A DNA stretch of 64,000 bases from an uncultured Megasphaera sp. (GTDB lineage Bacteria > Bacillota > Negativicutes > Veillonellales > Megasphaeraceae): NCBI RefSeq assembly GCF_900539295.1, contig NZ_UQBH01000002.1, forward strand, positions 1 through 64,000. The letters are read 5' to 3'. The position numbers and the translations under genes were made by a program. Positions 34,767-43,712 of the stretch are shown piece by piece. The number at the start of each line of letters is the position of its first letter. Position 1 is the stretch's first letter. Below the pieces are notes generated by a model. It did not search any database. It saw nothing but the letters and a program-made list of their open reading frames with translations, and was not told the origin of the DNA.

Positions 34767-35984
34767 TTAGTGGAGATGAGGCAGAATGTGGCCCATCTTA
34801 TTCTTCTTCGTTTCTAAATAGAATTCATCGAATTTCTGCGGTTCCATTTCGATGGGAACGCGTTCGACGATTTCGACGCCAAAGCCTTCGAGTCCGTAAA
34901 TCTTTTCCGGATTATTGGTCAACAGTCGGATTTCCTTAGCACCCATATCCTGGAGCATTTGAGCGCCGATCCAGTATTCGCGAAGGTCCGGCGCAAAGCC
35001 GAGTTTTTCGTTGGCTTCGACCGTATCGTAGCCTTGTTCCTGGAGGACATAGGCTTTCAGTTTATTGATGAGACCGATGCCGCGGCCTTCTTGGCGCATG
35101 TAGAGCAGGATGCCCCGGCCTTCGGCATTGATCTGGCTGAGGGCAGCGGCCAGCTGTTCGCCGCAGTCGCAGCGGCACGAGCCGAAGACGTCGCCGGTCA
35201 GGCATTCGGAGTGGACGCGGCATAAGAGGTTCTTGCCGTCGCCGATATCGCCTTTGATGAGGGCTACGTGGTGTTCGCCCGTGAGGTCGTTGATGTAGCC
35301 GTAGATTTTGAATTCGCCGTACTTGGTCGGCATCTTAGCGACGGCTTCGCGGATGACGTGTTTGTCATGACGACGGCAGTAGTTCTGCAAGTCGTGGATG
35401 GTGATGAATTTTAAGTTGTACTTATCGGCAATTTCCCAGAGGGACGGCGTGCGCATCATCGTGCCATCGTCGGCCATGATTTCGCAGCACAATCCGACTT
35501 GTTTAAGGCCGGCCAGGCGCAGGAGGTCGACAGTCGCTTCCGTATGGCCGTTGCGGGTCAGGACGCCGCCTCTTTTGGCGATGAGGGGGAAGTTGTGGCC
35601 CGGACGGCGGAAATCTTCGGGACGAGCCGATTCTTCGGCGCATTTGCGGGCCGTAAGGGCACGTTCGACAGCCGAGATGCCCGTCGTCGTATCGACGTGA
35701 TCGATGGAGACCGTAAAAGCCGTTTCATGGTTGTCTGTATTTTCACTGACCATCGGGGGCAATCCTAATTTATGGGCATATTCGATGCTCATGGGCATGC
35801 ATATGAGGCCCTTGCCGTGGCTGGCCATGAAATTCATGTTTTCTGTCGTGCAGTATTGGGCTGCACAGATGAAGTCCCCTTCATTTTCACGGTCCGGGTC
35901 GTCGGTGACGATGACGATATGGCCGGCTTGCAGTTCTTCGATAGCTTCTTCAATGGTGTTGAATTTTCGTTTTTCTGTCGTCAA
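34767..35984 (-). CDS. ribBA: Bifunctional 3,4-dihydroxy-2-butanone-4-phosphate synthase / GTP cyclohydrolase II
   Basis: 405 residues, the normal RibBA size. The first half is DHBP synthase ([17 protein letters not shown], then [11 protein letters not shown], and [15 protein letters not shown]). The second is GTP cyclohydrolase II with zinc cysteines in [18 protein letters not shown] and the catalytic loop [17 protein letters not shown]. Together they start riboflavin synthesis from ribulose-5-phosphate and GTP. The start is a TTG at 35984, eight bases after AAGGAGG; the frame continues upstream into the riboswitch, but that cannot be coding. Expression is controlled by the FMN riboswitch just 5'. 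No other rib gene is adjacent. Confidence 0.95.
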   Translation of the reverse strand: MTTEKRKFNTIEEAIEELQAGHIVIVTDDPDRENEGDFICAAQYCTTENMNFMASHGKGLICMPMSIEYAHKLGLPPMVSENTDNHETAFTVSIDHVDTTTGISAVERALTARKCAEESARPEDFRRPGHNFPLIAKRGGVLTRNGHTEATVDLLRLAGLKQVGLCCEIMADDGTMMRTPSLWEIADKYNLKFITIHDLQNYCRRHDKHVIREAVAKMPTKYGEFKIYGYINDLTGEHHVALIKGDIGDGKNLLCRVHSECLTGDVFGSCRCDCGEQLAAALSQINAEGRGILLYMRQEGRGIGLINKLKAYVLQEQGYDTVEANEKLGFAPDLREYWIGAQMLQDMGAKEIRLLTNNPEKIYGLEGFGVEIVERVPIEMEPQKFDEFYLETKKNKMGHILPHLH

Positions 35985-36007
35985 AATAAAGACCTCCTTA
36001 TAACTAA

Positions 36008-36035
36008 AGCCCTGCGCCGATAACGGCTCAGGGCT
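36008..36035 (-). promoter_or_regulatory. Hairpin of the FMN riboswitch expression platform
   Basis: AGCCCTGAGCCG and CGGCGCAGGGCT form a strong stem between the aptamer and the ribBA ribosome site. The following tail has few U residues, so transcriptional termination or a translational switch cannot be told apart by eye. Confidence 0.6.
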
Positions 36036-36077
36036 CTTTTGTGCAATGTAAGGCAGGCTGCCGAAGCAGCACGCCAC

Positions 36078-36204
36078 ATCTTCTTCCATCCAGACTATAC
36101 TGTCGGTTTTGGAGTTTCACCAAATCACGAGCCAATGGCTCCTACGCTGATGCGTTCGCGGACTGTACCGCCGATCGGGAATTTCACCCTGCCCTGAAGA
36201 TATA
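36078..36204 (-). promoter_or_regulatory. FMN riboswitch (RFN element) upstream of ribBA
   Basis: The minus strand shows the conserved RFN order: AGGGTGAAATTCCCG, GGCGGTA, AGTCCGCGA, then GATTTGGTGAAACTCC, ACCGACAGT and AGTCTGGATGGAAGAAGAT. The closing P1 stem pairs ATCTTC with GAAGAT. FMN binding lowers downstream rib expression in known members. Confidence 0.96.
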
Positions 36205-36270
36205 CGTTTTATTTAGTTCTGTTTTGTATTATACACGGTAGCCGTGATTTTTGCAAGTCGCGGCCGGGTC

Positions 36271-37683
36271 TCAGTCTTTTTCGTCGATGTCGAAGATCTT
36301 CCCGGGGTTTAAGATGTTGTTCGGATCGAGAGCCCTTTTTATGTCCATCATCATTTCCAGTTCACCGGGATCGGTGAATTCTTTCATCAGTGCTTTTCGC
36401 TTATAGCCAATGCCGTGTTCGCCGGACAGGCGGCCGCCATGGGCGTAGATGAAGGCGTACAGTTCCTGTTGGTTGGCCTTGACCCGCTCATCCCATGCTT
36501 CGTAGGTTTCATCGTCGCCTTTTAAGATGTTCAAATGGATGTTGCCGTCGCCGGCATGGCTGGCGATGCGGGTAATGAGGTTATATTTTTTGGCAAGGCG
36601 CAGGATTTCGTCGAGGAGGAGGGCTTCCTGGTCGACGGGAACGACGACGTCTTCTTTGCAGACGATGAGGCTTTCGGCACGAACGGCTTCGGCAAAGGCT
36701 TTGCGGGCCTGCCAAATCTTGTTGTGATCGGCGACGAGAACCGATGAAGCCCCGTTTTCGGTGCAGATTTCGTCGAGGACGACGGCCTTGTCGTCGAGGT
36801 CGTCTTCGTTGGTCCCTTCGACTTCGACGATGATGTAGTTGCCGTTGTCACTGCCTTGGAGGGTTTCGTTGAGATATTTTTCGACGGATTTAATGGTGAT
36901 GTTGTCCATGAATTCGACGCAGGTCGGCGTGATGCCGGCCTTGATGAGTTTGGTGACGACGCCCATGGCCTTTTGGCGGTCGTCGAAAATAGCCAGCAGA
37001 TCGAGGGCATATTTCGGTTTCGGTACCAGTTTCAAGGTCGCCTTGGTGATGATGCCCAAGGTGCCTTCCGAGCCGATGATGAGCTGATCTAAGGAGTAGC
37101 CCGTCGACTGTTTTTGCAGGCGGGCGCCGAGATTGACGATGCGTCCCTTCGGGTTTACGACTTCGACGCTGTATACCTGGTGGCGTGTCGTGCCGTATTT
37201 GACGGCTCGGTTGCCGCCGGCATTGGTGGCGATGTTGCCGCCGATGAAGCACGAGTCACCGCTGCAGGGGTCGCCGGCGTAGAAGAGGTCCTTTTCTTCG
37301 GCGGCGTCTTGGAGATCCGACGTGCGCACGCCCGGTTCGACGACGGCATAAAGACCGTCGGTGTTGATTTCGAGGATTTTATTCATCTTTTCTAAGGATA
37401 AGACGATGCCGCCGTATTCCGGAACGGCTCCGCAGGCAAGGCCGGTGCCGGCGCCGCGCGGGACGACGGGGAAGCGGAAGGCATTGGCCAGTTTCAACAC
37501 GGCGCTGACTTGCTCTGCTGTTTCCGCAAAGACGACGGCTTCCGGCATCCGGTGGTAGGCCGGGTCGGTCACTTCGTCATGGGAATAGGGCTGCATGGCA
37601 TCGGCATCGGTAACGACGTTTTTCGCGCCGACGACGGCCTTTAATTTTTCTATGATTTCCGGTGTGATTTTTTCGTATGACAT
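36271..37683 (-). CDS. FAD-linked oxidase, D-lactate/glycolate dehydrogenase (GlcD) type
   Basis: A 470-residue flavoprotein of the vanillyl-alcohol-oxidase fold. The PCMH FAD domain has VVPRGAGTGLACGAVP, CFIGGNIATNAGGNRAVKYG and IGSEGTLGIITKATLKL. The C-terminal cap has the metal-binding HAGDGNIHLN and SGEHGIGYKRK. It oxidises a 2-hydroxyacid, most likely D-lactate, to the keto acid. In lactate-using anaerobes such enzymes may work with an electron-transferring flavoprotein, but no etfAB lies within this window. Single gene on the minus strand, just upstream of the riboswitch-ribBA unit. Confidence 0.9.
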   Translation of the reverse strand: MSYEKITPEIIEKLKAVVGAKNVVTDADAMQPYSHDEVTDPAYHRMPEAVVFAETAEQVSAVLKLANAFRFPVVPRGAGTGLACGAVPEYGGIVLSLEKMNKILEINTDGLYAVVEPGVRTSDLQDAAEEKDLFYAGDPCSGDSCFIGGNIATNAGGNRAVKYGTTRHQVYSVEVVNPKGRIVNLGARLQKQSTGYSLDQLIIGSEGTLGIITKATLKLVPKPKYALDLLAIFDDRQKAMGVVTKLIKAGITPTCVEFMDNITIKSVEKYLNETLQGSDNGNYIIVEVEGTNEDDLDDKAVVLDEICTENGASSVLVADHNKIWQARKAFAEAVRAESLIVCKEDVVVPVDQEALLLDEILRLAKKYNLITRIASHAGDGNIHLNILKGDDETYEAWDERVKANQQELYAFIYAHGGRLSGEHGIGYKRKALMKEFTDPGELEMMMDIKRALDPNNILNPGKIFDIDEKD

Positions 37684-37850
37684 AATAGTTCCCCCTCGGA
37701 TTAAGATACAAGATACGTGATTTTATTATATATAACCTGCTATCATTTTAAAAGGAATTTCACAAAAAAACTTTATCTTGTACCAAAACCAATGTATACT
37801 ATAGAATAAGCTTTTTTCTTAGACTATCATTTTTCAGAAAGGGTGATTGG

Positions 37851-38198
37851 GTGGAGACCAAGCAGTATCGGCCGCCTGTGCGCCGGAAGAAGCGCCGCAG
37901 GCCTCGTCGGAAGCGCCGCACCGGTCTGCTCAGCCGGTTTCGGCAGATGAGCTGGTACAATCTGTTTCTCATAGCCATCATTATTATCGGTTTCTATCTC
38001 ATCGGTGTCCGGCTCTATAGGGTATGGGAAATTCGGGAAGACATGAATCGGACCCTGCAGCAGGAACAACTTTTGCGGGATGAAAATACCCGGCTCAAAG
38101 CGCAGTACGATAAGCTGAATGATCCCGATGAAATTTCGCGAGAAGCGCGGGAACAATTTGGATTGGCAAAGCCCGACGAAATCCCCTACAAGCCGTAA
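37851..38198 (+). CDS. divIC: Septum formation initiator, FtsL/DivIC family
   Basis: A 115-residue bitopic protein: a very basic cytoplasmic N-terminus (RRKKRRRPRRKRR), one helix (YNLFLIAIIIIGFYLIGVRL) and an extracytoplasmic coiled coil ending EAREQFGLAKPDEIPYKP, typical of DivIC. It helps stabilise the divisome with FtsL and FtsQ/DivIB. GTG start after AAAGGGTGA. It opens a housekeeping cluster with the same order as in Bacillus (divIC - yabR - ... tilS - hpt - ftsH - coaX). Confidence 0.88.
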   Translation: METKQYRPPVRRKKRRRPRRKRRTGLLSRFRQMSWYNLFLIAIIIIGFYLIGVRLYRVWEIREDMNRTLQQEQLLRDENTRLKAQYDKLNDPDEISREAREQFGLAKPDEIPYKP

Positions 38199-38310
38199 AA
38201 GTTTGTCGATTCTTCTATTTTGGCAATTGAATTTTTGGGCGATTATGAGTATAATGACCATATACGTTTATCAGCTATGCTGAATATCACAAGGAGGAAA
38301 TTGAAACAGC

Positions 38311-38760
38311 ATGACAATTGAAGTAGGCAGTGTGATGGAAGGTACCGTTACGGGAATCACAAAATTTGGCGCATTCGTAGAACTTCCGGATAAGAAAGTA
38401 GGTCTTGTACATATTTCTGAAGTCGCTAATGAGTATGTCAAAGATGTAAATGATTTTTTGAAAGTTCGCGATAAGGTCAGCGTCAAAGTGTTGTCTGTCG
38501 ACGATAAGGGGAAAATCGCCTTGTCTATTAAACAGACCCAGTCGGCTCCGGAAAAGAAAGAGTTCCGTCCGAAACGCGATATGCGGCAGAAACACGAATT
38601 CCGCCAGCATAACGGCTTTGATTCACGCCGCTCGTCAGGTTCGCTGTCGTTTGAAGACCGGCTCAGCAAATTCCTGAAGGAAAGCGATGAACGCCTGATG
38701 GATTTGAAGCGCAATACAGAATCAAAACGCGGCGGCCGCGGCGCTCGCCATGCTGATTGA
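38311..38760 (+). CDS. S1 RNA-binding domain protein (YabR-like)
   Basis: 149 residues. The N-terminal S1 domain (VGSVMEGTVTGITKFGAFVE, GLVHISEVANEYVKDVNDFL, VKVLSVDDKGKIALSIK) is followed by a basic, Arg-rich tail with a predicted helix (FEDRLSKFLKESDERLMDLK) ending in Gly-Arg repeats. It resembles polynucleotide phosphorylase S1 domains, and a YabR/GSP13-like ribosome-associated role is likely. AAGGAGG is 13 bases before the ATG. A strong terminator follows, so it is probably cut off from the ppx gene. Confidence 0.88.
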   Translation: MTIEVGSVMEGTVTGITKFGAFVELPDKKVGLVHISEVANEYVKDVNDFLKVRDKVSVKVLSVDDKGKIALSIKQTQSAPEKKEFRPKRDMRQKHEFRQHNGFDSRRSSGSLSFEDRLSKFLKESDERLMDLKRNTESKRGGRGARHAD

Positions 38761-38782
38761 TAAGTATTGAATAGCGGAGTGC

Positions 38783-38825
38783 AAAAAAGAGGCGCCGCAC
38801 GTATCGTGCGACGGCCTCTTTTTGA
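38783..38825 (+). terminator. Terminator between the S1-domain gene and the ppx-like gene
   Basis: AAAAAAGAGGC-GCCGCACG / CGTGCGACG-GCCTCTTTTT stem with a TATC loop. It ends 17 bases before the next start codon, so it may attenuate rather than end transcription. Confidence 0.8.
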
Positions 38826-38841
38826 TTTGAAAGGAGACGTT

Positions 38842-39771
38842 ATGGAGTATCAGAAATATGCCGTTATCGACATTGGCTCCAATTCCCTGCGCCTCATGAC
38901 GGGCTGGCAGGAGGTTCCCGGCAAGTGGACTTTTTCGCCGAAAGAATTGGCGACGACCCAGCTCGGGAAGGGCATTGACGAAACGCGCCACCTGTCTGCG
39001 GACGGGATGGAGGCCTCCTTTGCAGCCATGGATGGCTGGAAGGAACAGCTGTCCGGCGTGCCGGTCTGTGCCGTGGCTACCAGTGCCGTTCGTGAAGCCG
39101 TTGACGGACAGGCCTTTTTGGCAGAAGTGCGGGCCCGCTTCGGCTGGCATTGCCGGGCTATTTCGGGCCTTGAAGAAGCGTCCCTCTGTTTTACGGGAGC
39201 GACTAAATTTATCGATCCCGATAAGACGGCAGCCATCCTCGATATCGGCGGCGGCAGCAGTGAAGTCGCCGTCGGGAAAAGGGGAATCTTATGCTGGTCC
39301 CACAGTTATGCCATGGGTGCCGTTCGGTTTACGAAAAAAGCCGTCCTCAGCGAGGATGACGTCCTTCATCTCGAAAACCGCTGCTGTAAGATGTGGCTTC
39401 CCATCCCCATGAGCGAGAAGCCGGAAATCCTCATCGGCGTCGGCGGCACCTTGACGACGCTGGCGGCTATGGATTTAAAATTAGACGTCTACGACGCCAA
39501 AAAGGTCGAAGGCCATGTCGTGTCTTATGAATCCCTGTGTCGTCACATTGAGGTGCTGCGGGTCATGACACCGGAAGAACGGCGCCATGTGCCGGGCCTT
39601 CAGCCGAAGCGCAGTGAAATTATCTTAGCCGGATTGATCATTGCCAAGTCGTTCTTAAAGCATTATGAAATTCCCGCCGTCATGGCCAGCGAAAGGGATA
39701 TCATGGAAGGCATCTTCTTTCGCCATTCCTTTCATGATGCGGCCTGGAATTCTAAGGAAGGCCGGTTATGA
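38842..39771 (+). CDS. Ppx/GppA phosphatase family protein
   Basis: A 309-residue ASKHA-fold phosphatase, the short Firmicute form without the C-terminal HD domain. Phosphate loops AVIDIGSNSLRLM and AILDIGGGSSEVAVGK and the adenosine-like motif GVGGTLTTLAAMDL are clear. Family members degrade exopolyphosphate or convert pppGpp to ppGpp. The start at 38842 follows AAGGAGA. The position between the S1 gene and tilS is held by spoIIE in Bacillus. Its stop overlaps the tilS start (ATGA), so the two are coupled. Confidence 0.9.
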   Translation: MEYQKYAVIDIGSNSLRLMTGWQEVPGKWTFSPKELATTQLGKGIDETRHLSADGMEASFAAMDGWKEQLSGVPVCAVATSAVREAVDGQAFLAEVRARFGWHCRAISGLEEASLCFTGATKFIDPDKTAAILDIGGGSSEVAVGKRGILCWSHSYAMGAVRFTKKAVLSEDDVLHLENRCCKMWLPIPMSEKPEILIGVGGTLTTLAAMDLKLDVYDAKKVEGHVVSYESLCRHIEVLRVMTPEERRHVPGLQPKRSEIILAGLIIAKSFLKHYEIPAVMASERDIMEGIFFRHSFHDAAWNSKEGRL

Positions 39772-40763
39772 CCCTTGTCGAACAAGTTGCTGACTACAAT
39801 CGGCACCATGACTTGTGGCAGCCCGGAAGTTCCCTTGTCGTCGCCTGTTCCGGAGGGCCTGATTCCATGGTTCTCCTCGACGTCTTGAGCCGCCTGGCCC
39901 CGTTATATGACCTGCGGCTGACGGCCTGCTACGTTCACCACGGCATCCGGGCGGCAGCTGATGACGAAGTCGACTTCGTGCGGCGTGAAGCCCTGAAGCG
40001 AAAATGCGGCTTTTCTTGGCAGTACGTCGATGTACCGGCCCTGTCCCGCCGCGAAAAATTGTCAGAAGAGGCCGTCGGTCGTCGGGAACGCTATCGGATT
40101 TTGCAGCGGATGGAAAAGGCCTGCGGCGCTTCGCGCATTGCCGTGGCCCATCACGGGGACGATCAAGCCGAAACGGTCCTTCTCCATCTCCTTCGCGGCA
40201 GCGGCCTTCCGGGCCTGTGCGGTATGGCACCGCGAAGAGGCGATATCATTCGTCCCCTGTTAGGCCTTACCAAGTCGGACCTTGCTGCTTATGCCAGGGA
40301 GCAGGGGATTGTCTTTTGTCACGATGAAACGAATGACAGCACCCGCTACCGACGCAACGGCATCCGCTTAGAGCTGCTGCCTTATTTACAGAAGTATAAC
40401 CCGGCTATTACAGCCGATCTCAACCGCCTGTCCGATGCGGTCCGGGCGGATGAAGCTTTTTTGAATGACTGTACAGAACGGACGTACCGGACTGTCGCCT
40501 GTTCTGACCGGGGCATTCCGGCCATAGACAGGAAAAAATTATTATCCCAGCCTTTAGCCCTGCAGCGCCGGCTGATCCGCCGGTTGTGGCAGGAAGCGAC
40601 AGGGGCTGTACAGGATTTGCCCTTTCATTACGTTGAAATCATACGGGCTTTAGCCGCCAAGGAAACGGGCAAACAGTTTCAGTGCGGCAAAGCCTGTGTT
40701 TATACGACGCGGACCTCCATCTGTGTAGGTCCGGCCGTTCCCCGCCAAAAGGGGAGACGGTAA
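39768..40763 (+). CDS. tilS: tRNA(Ile)-lysidine synthase
   Basis: A 331-residue N-type ATP pyrophosphatase with the PP-loop VVACSGGPDSMVLLDVLSRL, then YVHHGIRAAADDE and AVAHHGDDQAETVLLHLLRG. It is shorter than the E. coli and Bacillus enzymes (430-470) and closer to the compact Aquifex form, with only a partial C-terminal region. It converts C34 of the tRNA-Ile CAT anticodon to lysidine so that it reads AUA; the enzyme is essential. It overlaps the ppx-like gene and precedes hpt by 24 bases. Confidence 0.94.
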   Translation: MTLVEQVADYNRHHDLWQPGSSLVVACSGGPDSMVLLDVLSRLAPLYDLRLTACYVHHGIRAAADDEVDFVRREALKRKCGFSWQYVDVPALSRREKLSEEAVGRRERYRILQRMEKACGASRIAVAHHGDDQAETVLLHLLRGSGLPGLCGMAPRRGDIIRPLLGLTKSDLAAYAREQGIVFCHDETNDSTRYRRNGIRLELLPYLQKYNPAITADLNRLSDAVRADEAFLNDCTERTYRTVACSDRGIPAIDRKKLLSQPLALQRRLIRRLWQEATGAVQDLPFHYVEIIRALAAKETGKQFQCGKACVYTTRTSICVGPAVPRQKGRR

Positions 40764-40787
40764 TTTACTTTTTTCGGAGGAATCAAG

Positions 40788-41327
40788 ATGCATCAGGATA
40801 TCAAAGAAATTTTACTTACAGAAGAACAAATCGCAGCCCGCGTCCGTGAATTAGGCGCTCAGATCACTGAGGACTATGCCGGAAAGACCATCCTCCTGTG
40901 CGGCATCCTGAAAGGGGCCGTCACTTTCTTCACCGATTTGGCCCGCGCCATTGACGGCCCGGTCTACTTCGACTTCATGAGCTGTTCCAGTTACGGCGCT
41001 TCGACGGAATCGTCGGGGGACATCGAAATCCGCAAGGACCTCGACAACGACGTCGAAGGAAAGGACGTCCTCATCGTCGAAGATATCATCGATACGGGCA
41101 TTACCTTAAGCCACCTCGTTCCGATGCTGAAAGAACGGGGCGCCCGCTCGGTAAAACTGGCCACTCTCTTGAGTAAACCCGCTCGGCGCCAGGTCGAAGT
41201 GCCTGTCGACTACAACGGATTTGAAATTCCCGATGCCTTCGTCGTCGGCTACGGCCTCGACTACAACAGCTGCTACCGCAATCTGCCCTATATCGGCGTC
41301 TTGAAAGAGGAAGTATACTCCAAGTAA
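40788..41327 (+). CDS. hpt: Hypoxanthine phosphoribosyltransferase
   Basis: 179 residues, normal length. The PRPP-binding motif VLIVEDIIDTGITLSHL, the flexible-loop region SSYGASTESSGDIEI and the base-contact end PDAFVVGYGLDYNSCYRNLP mark a purine salvage enzyme making IMP/GMP. It follows tilS by 24 bases with its own site CGGAGGA. The neighbouring tilS and ftsH give the tilS-hpt-ftsH order conserved across Firmicutes. Confidence 0.95.
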   Translation: MHQDIKEILLTEEQIAARVRELGAQITEDYAGKTILLCGILKGAVTFFTDLARAIDGPVYFDFMSCSSYGASTESSGDIEIRKDLDNDVEGKDVLIVEDIIDTGITLSHLVPMLKERGARSVKLATLLSKPARRQVEVPVDYNGFEIPDAFVVGYGLDYNSCYRNLPYIGVLKEEVYSK

Positions 41328-41359
41328 GGAAGTCTACCTCTTTTGTATAAAATAAGTTG

Positions 41360-41388
41360 TTGCTTTTGAAGAAGTGTGGTAATATAAA
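41360..41388 (+). promoter_or_regulatory. Promoter of ftsH
   Basis: TTGCTT (41360-41365), 17 bases, TATAAA (41383-41388), about 60 bases before the ftsH start. It indicates that ftsH can be transcribed apart from hpt. Confidence 0.65.
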
Positions 41389-41446
41389 ATTGTGTTGGTT
41401 AGAATAAAGGAAAAATTATCATAAATTAGGTGAAAGGAGCAGTATT

Positions 41447-43519
41447 TTGAGTAAATTTGTGCGGAATGTAAGTTTATACTTACTCATCATCATCGTCGCC
41501 GTATCGATTATAGATGCCCTTACGAGCAACAAGACTGATAAATCGGAAATTTCTTACACGAATTTCATGAGTCAGGTCCAGCAGAAAAAAGTCGATGCCG
41601 TCCAGATTACCGCCGATCACGCCATCGTCGGCCAACTGAAAGACGGAACGTCCTTTACGTCGTATGCCCCGACGGATGCAGCGCTCTTACCGGCCCTGCG
41701 AGATGCTGATGTCAATGTTATTGCAAAGCCGCCTGAACAACCGTCGTGGTGGATGAATATGCTGACGGCAGTCCTGCCGATCCTGGTACTCATCGCCGTA
41801 TGGTTCTTCATCATGCAGCAGACCCAGGGAGGCGGCGGCCGGGTCATGAACTTCGGCAAGAGCCATGCTAAAATGCACGGTGAAGGTAAAATCAAGGTCA
41901 CCTTTAAAGACGTTGCCGGCGAAGATGAAGCCAAGGAAGAATTGGCTGAAATCGTCGAATTCCTGCGGAATCCCAGCAAGTATAACGCCATCGGTGCCAA
42001 GATTCCGAAAGGGGTCCTTCTCTTTGGCCCTCCGGGCACCGGGAAAACCCTCTTAGCTCGTGCCGTAGCCGGTGAAGCCGGCGTGCCTTTCTTCAGCATC
42101 AGCGGTTCCGACTTCGTCGAAATGTTCGTCGGTGTCGGTGCCTCCCGTGTCCGTGATTTGTTTACCCAGGCCAAGAAAAATGCCCCCTGTATCGTTTTCA
42201 TCGACGAAATCGATGCCGTCGGCCGCCAGCGTGGTGCCGGCCTCGGCGGCGGTCATGACGAACGGGAACAGACGCTGAACCAGCTGTTGGTCGAAATGGA
42301 TGGTTTCGGTTCCAATGAAGGGATTATCACCATTGCTGCCACCAACCGTCCGGACATCCTCGACCCGGCTTTGCTTCGTCCCGGCCGTTTTGACCGGCAG
42401 ATTACCGTCGACCGTCCTGATTTGCGCGGCCGCCGGGCTATCCTTGAAGTCCATGCCAAGGGCAAGCCTTTAGGCAAGGACGTCGACCTCGACATTATCG
42501 CCAAGAAGACGCCGGGCTTTACCGGTGCCGACCTCGGCAACCTGCTCAATGAAGCAGCCCTTCTCGCTGCCAGAGCGAATAAAAAAATCATCAATATGCC
42601 GGAACTGGAAGAAGCCAGTGAAAAGGTAAGCTTTGGGCCGGAACGCCGCAGCCATGTCATCAGCGACAAGGAAAAACGCCTGACCGCTGTCCATGAATCG
42701 GGCCATGCCCTCATTGCCTACCTCCTGCCTGATGCCGATCCGGTACACAAGGTTACCATCATCCCCCGCGGCCGTGCCGGCGGTTATACCATGATGCTGC
42801 CGGAAGAAGACCGGTCCTATGAAACGAAGTCCTACTATCTGGCTCAGATCCGCGTCGCCCTCGGCGGCCGGGCTGCTGAAGAAATCGTCTTCAACGAAAT
42901 CAGCAGCGGTGCATCGGGAGACCTTCAGAGCGTTACCCGCATTGCCCGCCAGATGATCACCCGCCTGGGCATGAGCCCGAAATTGGGCCCCATGGTCTTT
43001 GGTGAACAGCAGGATCAGGTGTTCCTCGGCAAGAGTCTCGGCCACGAACGCAACTACGGCGAAAGCGTTGCCGAACTGATTGATAAGGAAATGCACGATA
43101 CCGTGTCGGAAGCCTATGCCGATGTCCTCCACATGCTGCACGAACACCTCGATACGCTGAATAAGATGGCCGACGCCTTGATGGAAGTCGAAACGATCAA
43201 CCGTCAGCAAGTCGACAACTTGGTCAAATACGGAACCCTGGAAGCTCCTGAAGAAAAAGCAGCGGATGCTGCTGATGCAGATGCTGTGGTGGAAGACCAG
43301 CCGGCGGAATCGGTCGAAACGAAGGCCGTTGACGCAGAACCTGTTGCTGAAGAAACGGTTTCTGAAGCAGAAGGCGAAAAGTCGGAATCGGAAGCTCCTC
43401 AGCAGGAACAGACTGAAGTCCAGATCAGTCCCTGGGGCAACCCCGTTCCCAAAGGCGGTCTGACGGATGGCGTAATCGATTCGGACGATGAAAAGTCTGA
43501 CAAAGATACGAATAAATAA
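41447..43519 (+). CDS. ftsH: ATP-dependent zinc metalloprotease FtsH
   Basis: 690 residues. Two N-terminal helices ([16 protein letters not shown] and [20 protein letters not shown]) flank an outer loop. The AAA module follows, with Walker [14 protein letters not shown], Walker [13 protein letters not shown] and the second region of homology [19 protein letters not shown]. The zinc protease site is HESGH. The last ~80 residues are an acidic, Ala/Glu-rich tail ending near [11 protein letters not shown], longer than in most orthologues. It degrades membrane and regulatory proteins. TTG start after AAAGGAG. A terminator follows. Confidence 0.97.
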   Translation: MSKFVRNVSLYLLIIIVAVSIIDALTSNKTDKSEISYTNFMSQVQQKKVDAVQITADHAIVGQLKDGTSFTSYAPTDAALLPALRDADVNVIAKPPEQPSWWMNMLTAVLPILVLIAVWFFIMQQTQGGGGRVMNFGKSHAKMHGEGKIKVTFKDVAGEDEAKEELAEIVEFLRNPSKYNAIGAKIPKGVLLFGPPGTGKTLLARAVAGEAGVPFFSISGSDFVEMFVGVGASRVRDLFTQAKKNAPCIVFIDEIDAVGRQRGAGLGGGHDEREQTLNQLLVEMDGFGSNEGIITIAATNRPDILDPALLRPGRFDRQITVDRPDLRGRRAILEVHAKGKPLGKDVDLDIIAKKTPGFTGADLGNLLNEAALLAARANKKIINMPELEEASEKVSFGPERRSHVISDKEKRLTAVHESGHALIAYLLPDADPVHKVTIIPRGRAGGYTMMLPEEDRSYETKSYYLAQIRVALGGRAAEEIVFNEISSGASGDLQSVTRIARQMITRLGMSPKLGPMVFGEQQDQVFLGKSLGHERNYGESVAELIDKEMHDTVSEAYADVLHMLHEHLDTLNKMADALMEVETINRQQVDNLVKYGTLEAPEEKAADAADADAVVEDQPAESVETKAVDAEPVAEETVSEAEGEKSESEAPQQEQTEVQISPWGNPVPKGGLTDGVIDSDDEKSDKDTNK

Positions 43520-43549
43520 GTTTATCATGGCTTAGTTCAAGGCCGTTTA

Positions 43550-43590
43550 GAGACTGCCGTATGAGCTTTATCCTCATGCGGCAGTCTTTT
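43550..43590 (+). terminator. Terminator after ftsH
   Basis: AGACTGCCGTATGAG / CTCATGCGGCAGTCT stem (one T-G pair) with a 7-base loop, then TTTT. Confidence 0.9.
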
Positions 43591-43712
43591 TGCGTGATGC
43601 CTTGACAGGCCAATGGGGTATGTTACAATTTGTACATATATGATGCGAATGTTACCGCCGCCATAGGATACCCGTTGGGCATTGATGAGAAAAGCGGCAG
43701 CAGGAGGGACGA

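Noticed and set aside
42470..43528. Minus-strand open frame of 352 codons opposite ftsH
   Set aside because: Long but antisense to the AAA/protease region; the Phe/Arg/His-rich composition mirrors the GAA-rich sense strand.
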